A stretch of 64,000 nt of DNA from Pseudoalteromonas ulvae UL12 (GCF_014925405.1 NZ_AQHJ01000020.1:1-64000); one strand, 5' to 3'. Shown: positions 9,434 through 18,395, counted from the stretch's first letter. Notes: a model not told the origin generated them from the letters alone. Program-made: numbers and translations.

Positions 9434-9504
9434 TACGTTTAACTTATCTATTTGATGCCAAAAACACTACTTATCCATAACTACCGGTGCTACGTTTAAC
9501 TTTT
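9434..9504. repeat. Pair of direct repeats upstream of the primase
   Basis: GCTACGTTTAACTT occurs at 9434-9447 and again at 9491-9504, 57 bp apart, in the primase upstream region. Short AT-rich direct repeats of this kind can be initiator or regulator binding sites. Function unknown. Confidence 0.45.
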
Positions 9505-9731
9505 CTTTTTCTGTATTTTATCTAGCATTTTCTTGCTGAGGTGTGGCTTGATTTTGATTGTGTTTTTTTTAAAAGTGAATAAGGAAGCCTGATAAGTAAT
9601 TGTTAAATATTGATGCTAATTCTGATGGATGTATCTGTTAACTGACTCCGTGAATTGTTCCTATAAACAGTTTATTTTTATTTGATGCTACACAGCCTGT
9701 TACTTTCCAGTATCCTTTAGCCCACAGACTA

Positions 9732-10001
9732 TAAAATAAGGGGCGCTCTCCCCATTGTGGCGGGCGTTCGCCCTAGTTTGTGCAGAGTGAGTCGCAAAAT
9801 GAGGGGTGCTCTCCCTAATCCTAGAGGGCGTTCGCCCTAATTTGTGTGGGGTGAGTCATATAAAGGGGCGCTCTCCCTATTGTAGGGGGTGTTCGCCCTG
9901 ATTTATCTGGGGTGAGTCATATAAAGGGGCGTCCTCCCCATTACAGGGGGCGTTCTCCCTATTGTAGGGGGCGTTCGCCCTAGATTATGCAGTGTGTGAG
10001 C
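9732..10001. repeat. Tandem array of about 61-bp GC-rich hairpin repeats
   Basis: Four units of about 61-64 bp begin near 9733, 9794, 9858 and 9919; the last contains an extra half copy. Each unit has a GGGGCGCTCTCCCC-like and a GGGCGTTCGCCC-like small hairpin and ends in a TGGGGTGAGTCA-like linker. The block is far richer in GC than its surroundings and has no open frame of note. It sits about 400 bp upstream of the primase gene. The variable length and lack of unique spacers rule out CRISPR. It could be an origin-associated, structured-RNA or phase-variable element. Confidence 0.7.
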
Positions 10002-10226
10002 AGTAAAAGGGCATCAGCTGGATGCAAATAAATACCTTGTTGTGGGTGAACAACTAAGATTGAAAATTTTCTACTTCCGAAGCTCGTTTCTATCATGGCT
10101 ACCAAAAGTTAATTGTGACAATAAAGATCGAAACTTAGGTTCTATCAACATGGCTATCTAAGTGGACTTCACAGACTTTGCTAGACACTTTTAACAGTTA
10201 CAATGTAACTTCAAATAGAGGTGTTT

Positions 10227-10505
10227 ATGAGCAAAGGCAAACGGTATACCGAAGAGTTTAAGATAGAAGCAGTCAAGCAAATTACTGAGCGTGGTTATTC
10301 AGTTCAGGAAGTTGCTGATCGGCTTGGTATTTCAACTAAATCCCTCTATCACTGGCGAAGCCAGTTAAGTGGCAATAAAGCCGTTCGCCAGTCATCTGAT
10401 GATTCGGTTCGAATTGCTAAGTTAGAGGCAGAGTTGAAGCGGGTCACGGAGGAAAGGGACATCTTAAAAAAGGCCGCAAGGTACTTTGCAAGCCAGCCAG
10501 AGTAA
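10227..10505 (+). CDS. IS3-family OrfA, copy 1
   Basis: 92 residues from the ATG at 10227 (GAGG 5 nt upstream). It has the helix-turn-helix GYSVQEVADRLGISTKSLYHW and a C-terminal leucine-zipper-like stretch, as in IS3 OrfA, which recognises the element ends. A run of six A (10466-10471) followed by GG is a classic slippery site: a -1 shift there enters the OrfB frame and yields the OrfAB transposase. Confidence 0.9.
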   Translation: MSKGKRYTEEFKIEAVKQITERGYSVQEVADRLGISTKSLYHWRSQLSGNKAVRQSSDDSVRIAKLEAELKRVTEERDILKKAARYFASQPE

Positions 10506-10543
10506 AGTACGCCTTTATCCGAGATCACCAGAAGCAGTTCTCT

Positions 10544-11374
10544 GTGTTATCCATGTGCCGTGTATTAAAAATCAATCGCAGTGGCTTTTATGCATGGCTT
10601 AAACAGCCGTTGAGCACGAGAGCGATTGAAGATAATCGCCTGCTCAAGCGGATAAAAGAGTTCTATATTGCCAGCGGCGGAACATATGGTAGCCCTTGGA
10701 TACATCGTGATCTTCGTGAAGCGGGCGAGTCTTGTAGCGTGCACCGTGTTGCTAAAATTATGCGACTGAACAACCTTAGAGCGCAGATTGGTTACAAGCG
10801 CAAATACATCAAAGGCGTTAAGCCATCACGGATTGCAGATAACGTATTGGAGCGTGATTTTGCCCCAGACTCACCTAATACTGCGTGGGTGAGTGACATC
10901 ACGTATGTGCGAACGTATGAGGGTTTTCTGTACTTAGCGACAGTTATCGACTTGTTCTCACGACGCGTTGTCGGTTGGTCGATGGATAAAAACATGGATA
11001 AGCATTTGGTTATCCGGGCATTATTAATGGCCGTTTACCAACGTCGGCCAGAACAATCTGTGTTGGTACATAGCGATCAAGGCAGTCAGTATGGCAGTGC
11101 AGATTATTTAGCGTTTATGAAAGAGCATAACCTTATTCCTTCCATGAGCCGCAGAGGAAACTGTCATGATAATGCGGTTGCTGAGAGCTTTTTTGCTACG
11201 TTTAAAAAGCGCGTGATCAGAAAGAAGATATATTCGACCAGAGACGAAGCGAAGACAGAGATATTTAACTTTATAGAAATGTTTTACAATCCAAAAAAAC
11301 GCCACTCGCATACAGGCGGTATATCACCTGCTAAATTCGAAGAAGCGTATTTTTTGAAACAACAGACTGTCTAG
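10544..11374 (+). CDS. IS3-family OrfB transposase, copy 1
   Basis: 276-residue open frame carrying the DDE catalytic core: WVSDITYV (first Asp), HSDQGSQYGS (second Asp) and NCHDNAVAESFFATFKK (Glu), with the HTH_21-like N-terminal part (SGFYAWL). The natural product is probably the OrfAB fusion made by frameshift in OrfA, since the OrfB frame is open back to the slippery run. All catalytic residues are present, so it should be active. Confidence 0.92.
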   Translation: MLSMCRVLKINRSGFYAWLKQPLSTRAIEDNRLLKRIKEFYIASGGTYGSPWIHRDLREAGESCSVHRVAKIMRLNNLRAQIGYKRKYIKGVKPSRIADNVLERDFAPDSPNTAWVSDITYVRTYEGFLYLATVIDLFSRRVVGWSMDKNMDKHLVIRALLMAVYQRRPEQSVLVHSDQGSQYGSADYLAFMKEHNLIPSMSRRGNCHDNAVAESFFATFKKRVIRKKIYSTRDEAKTEIFNFIEMFYNPKKRHSHTGGISPAKFEEAYFLKQQTV

Positions 11375-11392
11375 TGAGAGCTGGGAAGTCCA

Positions 11393-11659
11393 TTATTCCC
11401 AACCAAACAGCAAAATCTTTTGCGCTTTTAAATGCTTGCCCTTTATCAAACAAATTTGGTGTAGTAGGTTTTAAAGCCGCGAAAACCAGATTGATGAAAA
11501 GCAATCAAAATAGTCATAACTTCACTGGAAGCTAGACGAGATGGTTTAATACGTTGCTTTTCACCCGATTCTATTAAGTGTTTAAGCCATTGAGGTTCAA
11601 ACAATAAACAATAAACAAAAATCATCGACATCTACGTAAATTGCATCTAAGTTATTCAT
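11393..11659 (-). pseudogene. IS982-family transposase, N-terminal remnant
   Basis: On the minus strand the ATG at 11659 begins MNNLDAIYVDVDDFC, the typical IS982 start. After a frameshift the sequence continues EPQWLKHLIESGEKQ and PSRLASSEVMTILIAFHQSG, also IS982. It is then cut off by the IS3 copy 1 boundary. A short AACAATAAACAATAAAC duplication lies at the frameshift. Non-functional. Confidence 0.75.
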
Positions 11660-11747
11660 GCCCTTGCCTTGGTAATCTTATGTTTCTTGGTCGAAAGATC
11701 TGATCACCACAAGGGCATTTAGTTCAATTTCTTATGCGCAGCTCAGG

Positions 11748-12200
11748 TTGAGTAAGCAAAACGTGTTGCCAAAAACCAAGCTTTTCGAAGCCATCACCTA
11801 CCTCAGTAATCAATGGCATAAGCTCGTTCGTTACTTAGACGATGGGCAACTCAATATCGACAATAACCGTGCTGAGCGGGCCATCAAACCGTTCGTGATT
11901 GGTCGTAATAACTGGTTGTTTAACGCCGGTGCTGCTTTATACAGCATCATCGAAACAGCTAAAGCCAGCAGCCTCATTCCGTTCGATTATGTAATGACAT
12001 GCTTGAATGAGCTCTGTAAACCAGATCCAGAACTCGAAGCATTAGCTAGGTGGTATTGCCAGACGTCACAATTAATTATTCAAGTTACAGAGAAAATCTG
12101 GGTAATTATGTTTGCTTATAAAGCATCGAAAGCTTGTATATATGGTGGTTTTATTTTTGTTGTTGTACACTTATTTGAATATTATAACCAACAAGAGTGA
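11748..12200 (+). pseudogene. IS66-family transposase, C-terminal remnant
   Basis: The frame reads LFEAITYLSNQWHKLVRYL, then IDNNRAERAIKPFVIGRNNW and YSIIETAKASSLIPFDYV, the C-terminal end of the IS66 DDE transposase. Some residues are missing after NNWLF compared with the family, and homology ends near 12060, after which the frame is unrelated. A dead fragment. Confidence 0.85.
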
Positions 12201-12209
12201 CGCTGTTTT

Positions 12210-12899
12210 ATGGGTAATAAAAAAACGACAGATATTACTTTTTTCTCGGTTGCTGCGTATGGTGATAATGACACTACGACAGAACTGCAAAAGGCTAGAC
12301 TAAACGCAAAATTGATAGAAACTCAGAATGGCTTCCCATTATTTTATGATAAATTTACAGCAACTCAAGCTGCATCTGAGTTACTGCCGTTAGCTTTGGG
12401 GCAAGATAAATTAGTATCGTTAGTAACCATCACCGAATCTTATGAAAGAGAGTGGCTGCCTGGTCGAAATTTCAATCAGTTTGTTGAGACACTTCTTCCG
12501 CAAGAAGTAAGTAAAAATGAATTCATAAATTTAACTCAAGTATCTTCTGAATTAAGGGATGTTATTTTATTAATCATTGAGCAAGGGCTAATAGCAAACA
12601 ATAATATCGATTTAGCGAGATCATTTGCTCGTTGTGAAACAAACGATGAATACATCAAATCACTCTCTGTCTATCCATTTGTTGTTGATATTCTTAAAGC
12701 TAATGAGTTTTTTCAACACGTAAAAGCTTTCCAAGTGCCTTATAAAACCAATGAATCTGATGGTCGAAGGGTGGTTGTATATGAATTAAAAGATCCTGTA
12801 ATCGACTGCTATATGGACAGTGATGTACTCGTAACACTTCCACCACAACTTCAAGTGAAATCACCAACAGACAACCTAAACACTGAACCTAAATTATAA
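12210..12899 (+). CDS. Unknown protein, 229 residues
   Basis: I do not recognise this gene. It begins MGNKKTTDITFFSVAAYGDND, is mostly predicted soluble and mildly acidic, has no signal peptide or membrane segment, and ends with a Thr/Pro/Asn-rich tail. No good Shine-Dalgarno precedes the ATG. It follows the IS66 scar directly, so its promoter may come from there. It may form a set with the two unknown genes downstream, which share its base composition and strand. Confidence 0.55.
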   Translation: MGNKKTTDITFFSVAAYGDNDTTTELQKARLNAKLIETQNGFPLFYDKFTATQAASELLPLALGQDKLVSLVTITESYEREWLPGRNFNQFVETLLPQEVSKNEFINLTQVSSELRDVILLIIEQGLIANNNIDLARSFARCETNDEYIKSLSVYPFVVDILKANEFFQHVKAFQVPYKTNESDGRRVVVYELKDPVIDCYMDSDVLVTLPPQLQVKSPTDNLNTEPKL

Positions 12900-13110
12900 A
12901 TAGTGATAGAGTATTATTAGTTTATTGAAGGTTTATATTGCAGCGAAGGGTGAAGATTTACTCCCCACAGGAAAAAACTTCCGGAATCTAAATTAGATAA
13001 ACATGTTTTGCCTATTAAAGCTTGTTTGCTTCGTTGAAAAGCCCTTCACCTTAAAGCCAAAAACACTGATATAAAAAACGCCCAATTATTAAACTCAACC
13101 CTGAGAAAGT

Positions 13111-13551
13111 TTGGCCTGCCATGTACTACTACAATCTTTTGCGGCTAATAGTTGTGATTTAAGCGAAACAGAAGCCCTCACTCTTCAAAGAGAGGTGCAT
13201 CTTGGAGTTTTAGAATTTGAGTCTCAATACCACAACCCAAAAAGTAAGTTGAGAATCGCATTAGAAAAAAATGAGTACTCATGTAAAAAGATTATATACC
13301 CCCTTCTTTATTCAAGGTTAATGATTGCAAGTCAAACTGGTCAAATACCAAATTTAACAATCGATCAAACATATAACTATCTTTTCAACCAAGCTCCATT
13401 ACCTGATTGTCTTTCAGAATTTGGTTCACCACCAGAGGTTAGTAAAACTGCATTAAGTAAAATTGATGAGAATAATGATATTTTTCACAGTGATTTCTTT
13501 GATGGTATCCTAACTGGGTTAAGCGATGTTTTGCCCAAAAACACACCCTAG
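13111..13551 (+). CDS. Unknown protein, possibly 5'-truncated
   Basis: 146 codons from a TTG at 13111, with only GAGAAAG one base before it, so the start is doubtful. The first residues (LLQSFAANSCDLSETEAL) continue a helical pattern as if a longer N-terminus had existed. The region 12900-13110 upstream has no coherent frame. No family recognised; no membrane or signal segment. Confidence 0.4.
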   Translation: MACHVLLQSFAANSCDLSETEALTLQREVHLGVLEFESQYHNPKSKLRIALEKNEYSCKKIIYPLLYSRLMIASQTGQIPNLTIDQTYNYLFNQAPLPDCLSEFGSPPEVSKTALSKIDENNDIFHSDFFDGILTGLSDVLPKNTP

Positions 13552-13612
13552 AATAAACCCAAGCAAAGCATTTTAATATCGACAGACAAATAATTATGGA
13601 TAGTCAAAATAG

Positions 13613-14452
13613 ATGGAAAGTAAAGATCGGTGGCTTAAACTGCAAGAAGAATTACTAGCTGCGCAACAAAAAGTAAATTTTAAATTTCGAAATGCAGTTG
13701 ATCACAAAACATTTTTAAATTTTTTAACTAACAATATAAACAATTTAAACATTATCGATGTAGAGTTTTTTGATGCTAAGATCCCACCTTATGGGAAGTT
13801 AATCAGAACGACTTTAATTATTCCTGAAGGGGAGAGGTTATATTTAGAGACCGCCTACTACCCATTGGCTAGAACCTATTTTCGAAGAAATAGAATTGCA
13901 ATATCAAATAAGTTTGCTTATTCGAAGCACTTTATGGAACGTCTTATCGAAAGAAAAGGCATCGATGACATGGAAGGAATCAAAAGGGAAATAATAGAAA
14001 CATTAAAAGAGCTTGAAAGATCAGCATTCACTCAAGAGCATGGCGCCCTGATGGTAGAGACAGATTTTATTATTATAAACTCACAATCAATTTATTGTTG
14101 TTTTTTAGAACACAGAGATTTTGGTGAAGTCGAAGCCATTGTTAAAACAATCATACCAAGAGCGTCACTTTCTAAGAAAAAAGATGAAGTGGCCCAATAC
14201 ATATTGGACTCTTTTGGTTCAGACTCATGTTCTCTTGCAACGCAAGGTCTACCAGATACCAAAATGGAAGCTGACAAAGTTATCTCTAACAACAAGAATC
14301 GTATGAGCGGAGATTTACCCAGTGTAGAAGAATTAGAATTTCGTAAAAACTTATGCAGTGGGTCATTTAAAGTCGATAAGAAATTTAACAAAGCGCTTGG
14401 AAAATACCTTGCTACTTATGATCAAACTTCAGCTAAGTGTCGGCCTGCATAG
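13613..14452 (+). CDS. Unknown protein, 279 residues
   Basis: Begins MESKDRWLKLQEELLAAQ. A segment near residues 100-125 (AYSKHFMERLIERKGIDD) resembles the SxHxxERxxERG signature of small DUF4258-type domains often found near toxin or nuclease genes, but the rest is unfamiliar. The C-terminal 60 residues are polar and probably flexible. A terminator follows directly at 14488, so it ends its transcript. Function unknown. Confidence 0.6.
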   Translation: MESKDRWLKLQEELLAAQQKVNFKFRNAVDHKTFLNFLTNNINNLNIIDVEFFDAKIPPYGKLIRTTLIIPEGERLYLETAYYPLARTYFRRNRIAISNKFAYSKHFMERLIERKGIDDMEGIKREIIETLKELERSAFTQEHGALMVETDFIIINSQSIYCCFLEHRDFGEVEAIVKTIIPRASLSKKKDEVAQYILDSFGSDSCSLATQGLPDTKMEADKVISNNKNRMSGDLPSVEELEFRKNLCSGSFKVDKKFNKALGKYLATYDQTSAKCRPA

Positions 14453-14487
14453 AAGATGCGGTAAGAAACCAGTCGTGCAGTACTAAT

Positions 14488-14520
14488 AAGACCTCTCAAT
14501 GAGAGGTCTTTCTTATTTTT
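14488..14520 (+). terminator. Rho-independent terminator
   Basis: Ten-base stem AAGACCTCTC / GAGAGGTCTT with a 3-nt loop, followed by TCTTATTTTT. It ends transcription from the gene at 13613 and faces the stop codon of the convergent protease gene. Confidence 0.85.
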
Positions 14521-14523
14521 GCA

Positions 14524-15870
14524 TTATTCAGGTTGGGTGATGACTCTCGCTGAGATAGAAATGCCCACATTTTCATTCGTAGAAGCTTGCTTCGGGATCA
14601 CCACAATTAGCTTTCTGAAGTTACTCAAGTCAGGTAAACGAATTTCACGCGTGCCATCATATCTATTACTTCTCAAATACATGCTACCGTATAGAGATAT
14701 GCTATTATCAACACCTTGAGTATAAAGACTCGCCTTTTGTGAACCGACCAATGTACCTGTAGACCTTAAATCAATAACAGCTCTTTTATCTTTATTGGCT
14801 ACACCGTTCTCTTCGAGATCAATGATAAATATAGTATTAGCAGTGCTAGATACATCCATGTTGCGCTCAACAAAATCGAAACCAGCAATCTCTAATAAAT
14901 CTCTTGTTTGTTGTTGAGCAAATGGATCAATCGTTGCAAAAACATTTCTACTTGTTTCAGCGGTAGCCTCATCACACGTGTTCATTAATGCTCTCGTGCC
15001 AGTAGAGAGCACACCAAGGACTGTTGTGGGTCGATAACGAGTTGTTAAGCCTGAGCCACTATCTGTTCCGCACAAGGTTCTTTCAGAGTACATATATCCT
15101 AGCCCAGAGTAACCCTGAGTAGCACTATGGCGATTACTACCATTTCGAGCGCCACCTAAATTAATAGTGGCACGTCTAAATACGACCTCGTTCTCTGCAT
15201 CTGCATTATTTGGTTCTCCGAATAATCGCCCCGCACCTACGGCATTTAATGTGTTACCAAATTGATTGTAACGTTCATAGCTATATCGAGACGGTAAAAA
15301 GGCGGGTGTATAGATATTGGGCGCAGCATCTTGAAGCCTCATTAAGCCTTGGTCTGAACGATCCATTTGCCGTTCAAGAGGGTTGAGTAATTGCCAGCGA
15401 GCATTTGACTGCTGGTCTACGACATCGTTGAATTCAGTTTGAATACCATTTTGACGTGTATCTACATCGCCTACAAACATAACTTGCTGTTGAGCATCTA
15501 GATCCACACAATGAGCTGCAGTTAAAATCCACTCACGCGATATTAATGTGCCCGTACAGCGCCCAATAGCATTTCCAACTTCATCTCTCTTTACAATCCC
15601 AACAGCATAACCATAATCAGTATCGTGTGAGTCCAATTCAGACCCAATGGCATTAGGGGTATAAATTGGGGTAAAGTAATCAAGAGCCGATATAGGTTCA
15701 ATTTTATCAACTTCAATTAGCTTAGAGTCTCCTTCTTTTTCAATCAGAACATCAATTTTTTTAGTTAAGTACGTCTCACTTGATTGCTGTTCTGATGCAT
15801 GCAATCCAGTAGCCAGTGTAAGATTACCAAGCAAAAGTGCCGTTGTGATAAGTGATGGTTTATGGGTCAT
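14524..15870 (-). CDS. Secreted trypsin-like serine protease (S1 family)
   Basis: 448 residues with a Sec signal peptide (positive MTHKPSL, hydrophobic core, cut near HASEQ). The catalytic triad is visible: LTAAHCVD (His), DQGLMRL (Asp) and CGTDSGSGL (Ser). The last differs from the usual GDSGGP: the glycine before Asp is replaced and GG reads GS, so activity or specificity may differ. After the protease domain comes a region of about 110 residues, probably beta-rich, as in Vibrio extracellular serine proteases. AGGAA lies 6 nt before the ATG. Confidence 0.85.
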   Translation of the reverse strand: MTHKPSLITTALLLGNLTLATGLHASEQQSSETYLTKKIDVLIEKEGDSKLIEVDKIEPISALDYFTPIYTPNAIGSELDSHDTDYGYAVGIVKRDEVGNAIGRCTGTLISREWILTAAHCVDLDAQQQVMFVGDVDTRQNGIQTEFNDVVDQQSNARWQLLNPLERQMDRSDQGLMRLQDAAPNIYTPAFLPSRYSYERYNQFGNTLNAVGAGRLFGEPNNADAENEVVFRRATINLGGARNGSNRHSATQGYSGLGYMYSERTLCGTDSGSGLTTRYRPTTVLGVLSTGTRALMNTCDEATAETSRNVFATIDPFAQQQTRDLLEIAGFDFVERNMDVSSTANTIFIIDLEENGVANKDKRAVIDLRSTGTLVGSQKASLYTQGVDNSISLYGSMYLRSNRYDGTREIRLPDLSNFRKLIVVIPKQASTNENVGISISARVITQPE

Positions 15871-16019
15871 AACAAGTTCCTTTAAGCAGAAAGTAGTGTT
15901 TCTAGGTACTTAGCTTAGTAATTATTACCCAGCCTTAATATGACCTATATAGGCTAAAATGATGATTTAGTTATGGTCTAGAGTGCTCATTAAAGTATCA
16001 AAAATGTAAAGGGAATTTA

Positions 16020-16457
16020 ACACAAAGCGATCACCGCTTTACTCGTAAAGAAGTTCGAGATCACAGTGGTTGGGGTAATACGCAATTGAAAGTCCACATC
16101 AAGCGTTTGGAAGAAATGGAGTACTTGCTAATTCATCGCGGTAGCCGTGGCCAGTCGTTTATCTATGAGCTGTTGTACAGCGGTGAAGGGGAGTCAGGCC
16201 AACGCTTCCAACAAGGTTTGCTTAACCAAAACACTCTCTCTGGAAACAACTACGACAAAAAGAAGTCGGGGGTAGATGTTGAGTTATCTGGGTCAAGTCG
16301 CTCCTTGGTCGGTACTAAGTCGGTGGGTGGTCAAATCCACCAAGGCCAGATCCAACAGGACATAGAAACACTTATCATCGAAGATGAAGGAAAAGATACT
16401 ATAAACGCTAATGGTTACATCGCATCGTACCCTCATTCCTTAGCCGCTTCTGTATAA
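16020..16457 (+). pseudogene. Mobile-element primase/helicase-like protein, C-terminal fragment
   Basis: The frame reads RFTRKEVRDHSGWGNTQLKV then HIKRLEEMEYLLIHRGSRGQ, a winged-helix domain seen, as I recall, at the C-terminus of large CHC2/primase-like proteins that sit next to XerC-type recombinases on mobile islands. The recognisable part begins near 16020 without a convincing start codon, so the 5' part is missing. The XerC-like gene follows 28 bp later, keeping the usual neighbourhood. Confidence 0.55.
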
Positions 16458-16484
16458 GGGCTGTCATATTAGGAGATAAAGACC

Positions 16485-17539
16485 ATGCCTAAACGTGAAA
16501 AACGCTTTATTAAAGAAGTCGGTGATCCAACTGATCCAAATGGCTTGCTAGCTTTTATGAACCATTACTTAGATGGACTGCGTATTAAGCACTATACCAA
16601 GCAAACCTTGTGGAATAATGAGCGTTATATACGAGACTTCATCGAGTGGTGTGACGGCAGAGCCTTAAGGCAACCACAGGAGATCACCAAGCCTATTCTA
16701 GAGCGCTATCAGCGTTACTTGTACCTGTATCGTAAAAAAGATGGTAAGCCGCTGAGCATCTACTCTCAACGCGCAAAACTAAGCCCCTTAAAAGGTTGGT
16801 TTAAATGGCTGACTAAACAAAATTACTTACTCTATAACCCGGCCAGTGAGCTTGATTTACCGAAGATACGTCAACGCTTACCCAAGGCTATCTTAAGTGA
16901 AAAAGAAGTTGAACAGGTCATGTCACAAGTGAATAGCTCTGAGCCGTTAGGCATACGTGATAGGGCTGTTATGGAAGTCTTATACTCAACCGGTATTAGA
17001 CGAATGGAAATCGTTAACTTGAGCGTGTTCGATGTTGATGCAGAGCGCGGAACCTTGCTGGTTCGACAGGGTAAAGGTAAAAAAGCTCGCATGCTGCCAC
17101 TAGGTGAGCGAGCATCGTTCTGGCTCACACGTTACTTAAATGATGTGCGTCCGAGCATGGCACTGGCTAGTGATGATGGCACGATGTTTTTAACCCGGTT
17201 AGGTGAAAAGTTCAATGAAGCTTGGCTCTCAAGAACGCTGGCTCAGTACATCGATAAAGCTAAGCTAAACAAACAAGGTAGCTGTCACTTGTTTCGTCAC
17301 ACGATGGCCACACTGATGTTAGAAAATGGGACGGATATCCGTTTTATCCAAGCGATGCTTGGCCATGCAGAGCTGAGTACCACTGAAATCTATACTCAAG
17401 TCAGTATAAAGCCTTAAAAGAAGTACATCAGCGTACTCATCCAGCCAAGTTAAAAGCCTGTAAAGAGGATGAAATGGCTGAGCTGCTTGATGTATTGGTC
17501 ATGGAAAACATACAAGAGCAAAAAACATTAAGGGGATAA
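16485..17539 (+). pseudogene. XerC-like tyrosine recombinase with C-terminal frameshift
   Basis: The frame from 16485 gives 310 residues and stops at 17417. It has the SAM-like N-terminal domain and the catalytic set: Arg in STGIRRMEI, Lys in GKGKKARM, HLFRH, and LGHAELSTTEIYTQV with the Tyr nucleophile. At SIKP the frame breaks; one base of shift restores ALKEVHQRTHPAKLK and continues to 17539. About 40 C-terminal residues are thus lost, but every catalytic residue lies before the break, so partial activity is possible. AGGAG lies 10 nt before the ATG. Confidence 0.8.
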
Positions 17540-17566
17540 AAAACTCGCAAAACCACGTCATTGGCG

Positions 17567-17572
17567 TATAAT
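17567..17572 (+). promoter_or_regulatory. -10 box of the RelE/HigA operon
   Basis: A perfect TATAAT lies 11 bp before the toxin ATG, implying a very short or absent leader. No clear -35 box is seen. Confidence 0.5.
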
Positions 17573-17583
17573 GCGCTATTATT

Positions 17584-17901
17584 ATGGTAATAATCGAAAC
17601 GCCCATATTTACAAAGGTCATTACAAATTTAATGACCGATGATGAATATAAAGACTTACAGGAAGCCTTAGTCAGTCGTCCAGACAGAGGCACGATCATC
17701 AAGAACAGTGGTGGTCTAAGAAAGGTACGTTGGGCATTGGAAGGCCGTGGTAAAAGCGGTGGTGTACGCGTTATCTATTATTGGATGACAGAAGATGAAC
17801 AGCTTTATATGGTGTTTGCCTTCCCAAAAAATGCACAAGAAAACCTAACCGATGCACAAACGAAACAGTTAAAACAAGTGGTAGAAAGGTGGTTAAAATG
17901 A
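17584..17901 (+). CDS. RelE/HigB-type toxin
   Basis: 105 residues with the RelE-superfamily pattern: DDEYKDLQEAL, a basic GGLRKVRWALEGRGKSGGVRV core, the IYYWMTEDEQLYMVFAF strand pair, and a C-terminal helical LKQVVERW. These toxins cleave mRNA on the ribosome. The toxin-first order and an antitoxin overlapping by ATGA match HigBA/HigB2-type modules. The basic residues expected for RNA cleavage are present. Confidence 0.88.
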   Translation: MVIIETPIFTKVITNLMTDDEYKDLQEALVSRPDRGTIIKNSGGLRKVRWALEGRGKSGGVRVIYYWMTEDEQLYMVFAFPKNAQENLTDAQTKQLKQVVERWLK

Positions 17902-18188
17902 ATGACGACATGTTTAATGAACTTATGGCAAGCGTTGAGCAAGCAGATAGTATCATCCAGGGGAAAGCAAAACCTGCGCGTGTTACTGAGTTTGCCGAGC
18001 CTGAAGTAAAAGCTATCCGTGCTAAAACAGGATTAACTCAAAGCCGTTTCGCTGATGTGGTTGGTGTGAGCAAACGCACCTTGGAAAACTGGGAGCAAGG
18101 CCGTCGTCACCCGACAGGCCCTGCACGAGCATTACTGAAAATTGTTGATGCCGATCCAGAATATGCCCTTAAAGCCTTACATGGTTAA
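17898..18188 (+). CDS. HigA-type antitoxin, helix-turn-helix
   Basis: 96 residues starting MNDDMFNELMASVEQADS; AAAGG stands about 8 nt upstream and the ATG overlaps the toxin stop, so it is translationally coupled. The C-terminal half is a Cro/C1 helix-turn-helix (GLTQSRFADVVGVSKRTLEN). It would neutralise the toxin and repress the operon. A terminator follows. Confidence 0.9.
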   Translation: MNDDMFNELMASVEQADSIIQGKAKPARVTEFAEPEVKAIRAKTGLTQSRFADVVGVSKRTLENWEQGRRHPTGPARALLKIVDADPEYALKALHG

Positions 18189-18211
18189 AACCATACAAAT
18201 ACATTTCTAAT

Positions 18212-18246
18212 AAAAAGGCAGATAACGGCTTGTTATCTGCCTTTTT
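18212..18246 (+). terminator. Rho-independent terminator
   Basis: A 15-bp perfect stem (AAAAAGGCAGATAAC and its complement) with a 5-nt loop and T-rich 3' side directly follows the antitoxin gene. Confidence 0.9.
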
Positions 18247-18350
18247 AATATCAGCTTCAGAAAATTCTACATGTAGAAACCTGTTTACTTAGTCGCTTTA
18301 TTGAATGTAAAGATAAAACGTAAAGCAAAAGTGGAGTTAGCCCTGTTGTG

Positions 18351-18395
18351 CTGCATGCTCTAGGTGAGTTTGAGATACTCACCTAGAGCATGCAG
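18351..18395. repeat. Long perfect hairpin between two toxin-antitoxin modules
   Basis: A 19-bp perfect inverted repeat (CTGCATGCTCTAGGTGAGT, 7-nt loop, complement) with CCCTG/CAGGGG-like outer pairing. There is no T-tract, so it is not a simple terminator. It may be a protein target or recombination site; it lacks proper integron attC core sites. Confidence 0.6.

Larger units (their letters stand above)
10163..11392 (+). mobile_element. IS3-family insertion sequence, copy 1
   Basis: 1230 bp, bounded by TGGACTTCACAG on the left and CTGGGAAGTCCA on the right (imperfect terminal inverted repeats). It encodes OrfA and OrfB of an IS3-family transposase. The flanks (AAG on the left, TTA on the right) do not form a target duplication, so one neighbour has been lost or exchanged by recombination. 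It is almost identical to the copies at 46977 and 61439. Confidence 0.93.

Noticed and set aside
9732..10001. Tandem repeats as a CRISPR array
   Set aside because: Whole units repeat without unique spacers of constant size, and no cas gene is near.
10117..10138. Single GACAATAAAGATCGAAACT motif left of IS3 copy 1
   Set aside because: Good match to one TnsB site but isolated; not enough to call a second Tn7-like end.
10792..11311. Two antisense 67-codon frames inside the IS3 transposase gene, repeated in each copy
   Set aside because: They lie opposite OrfB and are conserved only because the IS copies are identical.
18335..18395. Integron attC site
   Set aside because: The hairpin is perfect instead of bulged and the nearby GTTAGCC does not fit the core-site consensus; no integron integrase is present.
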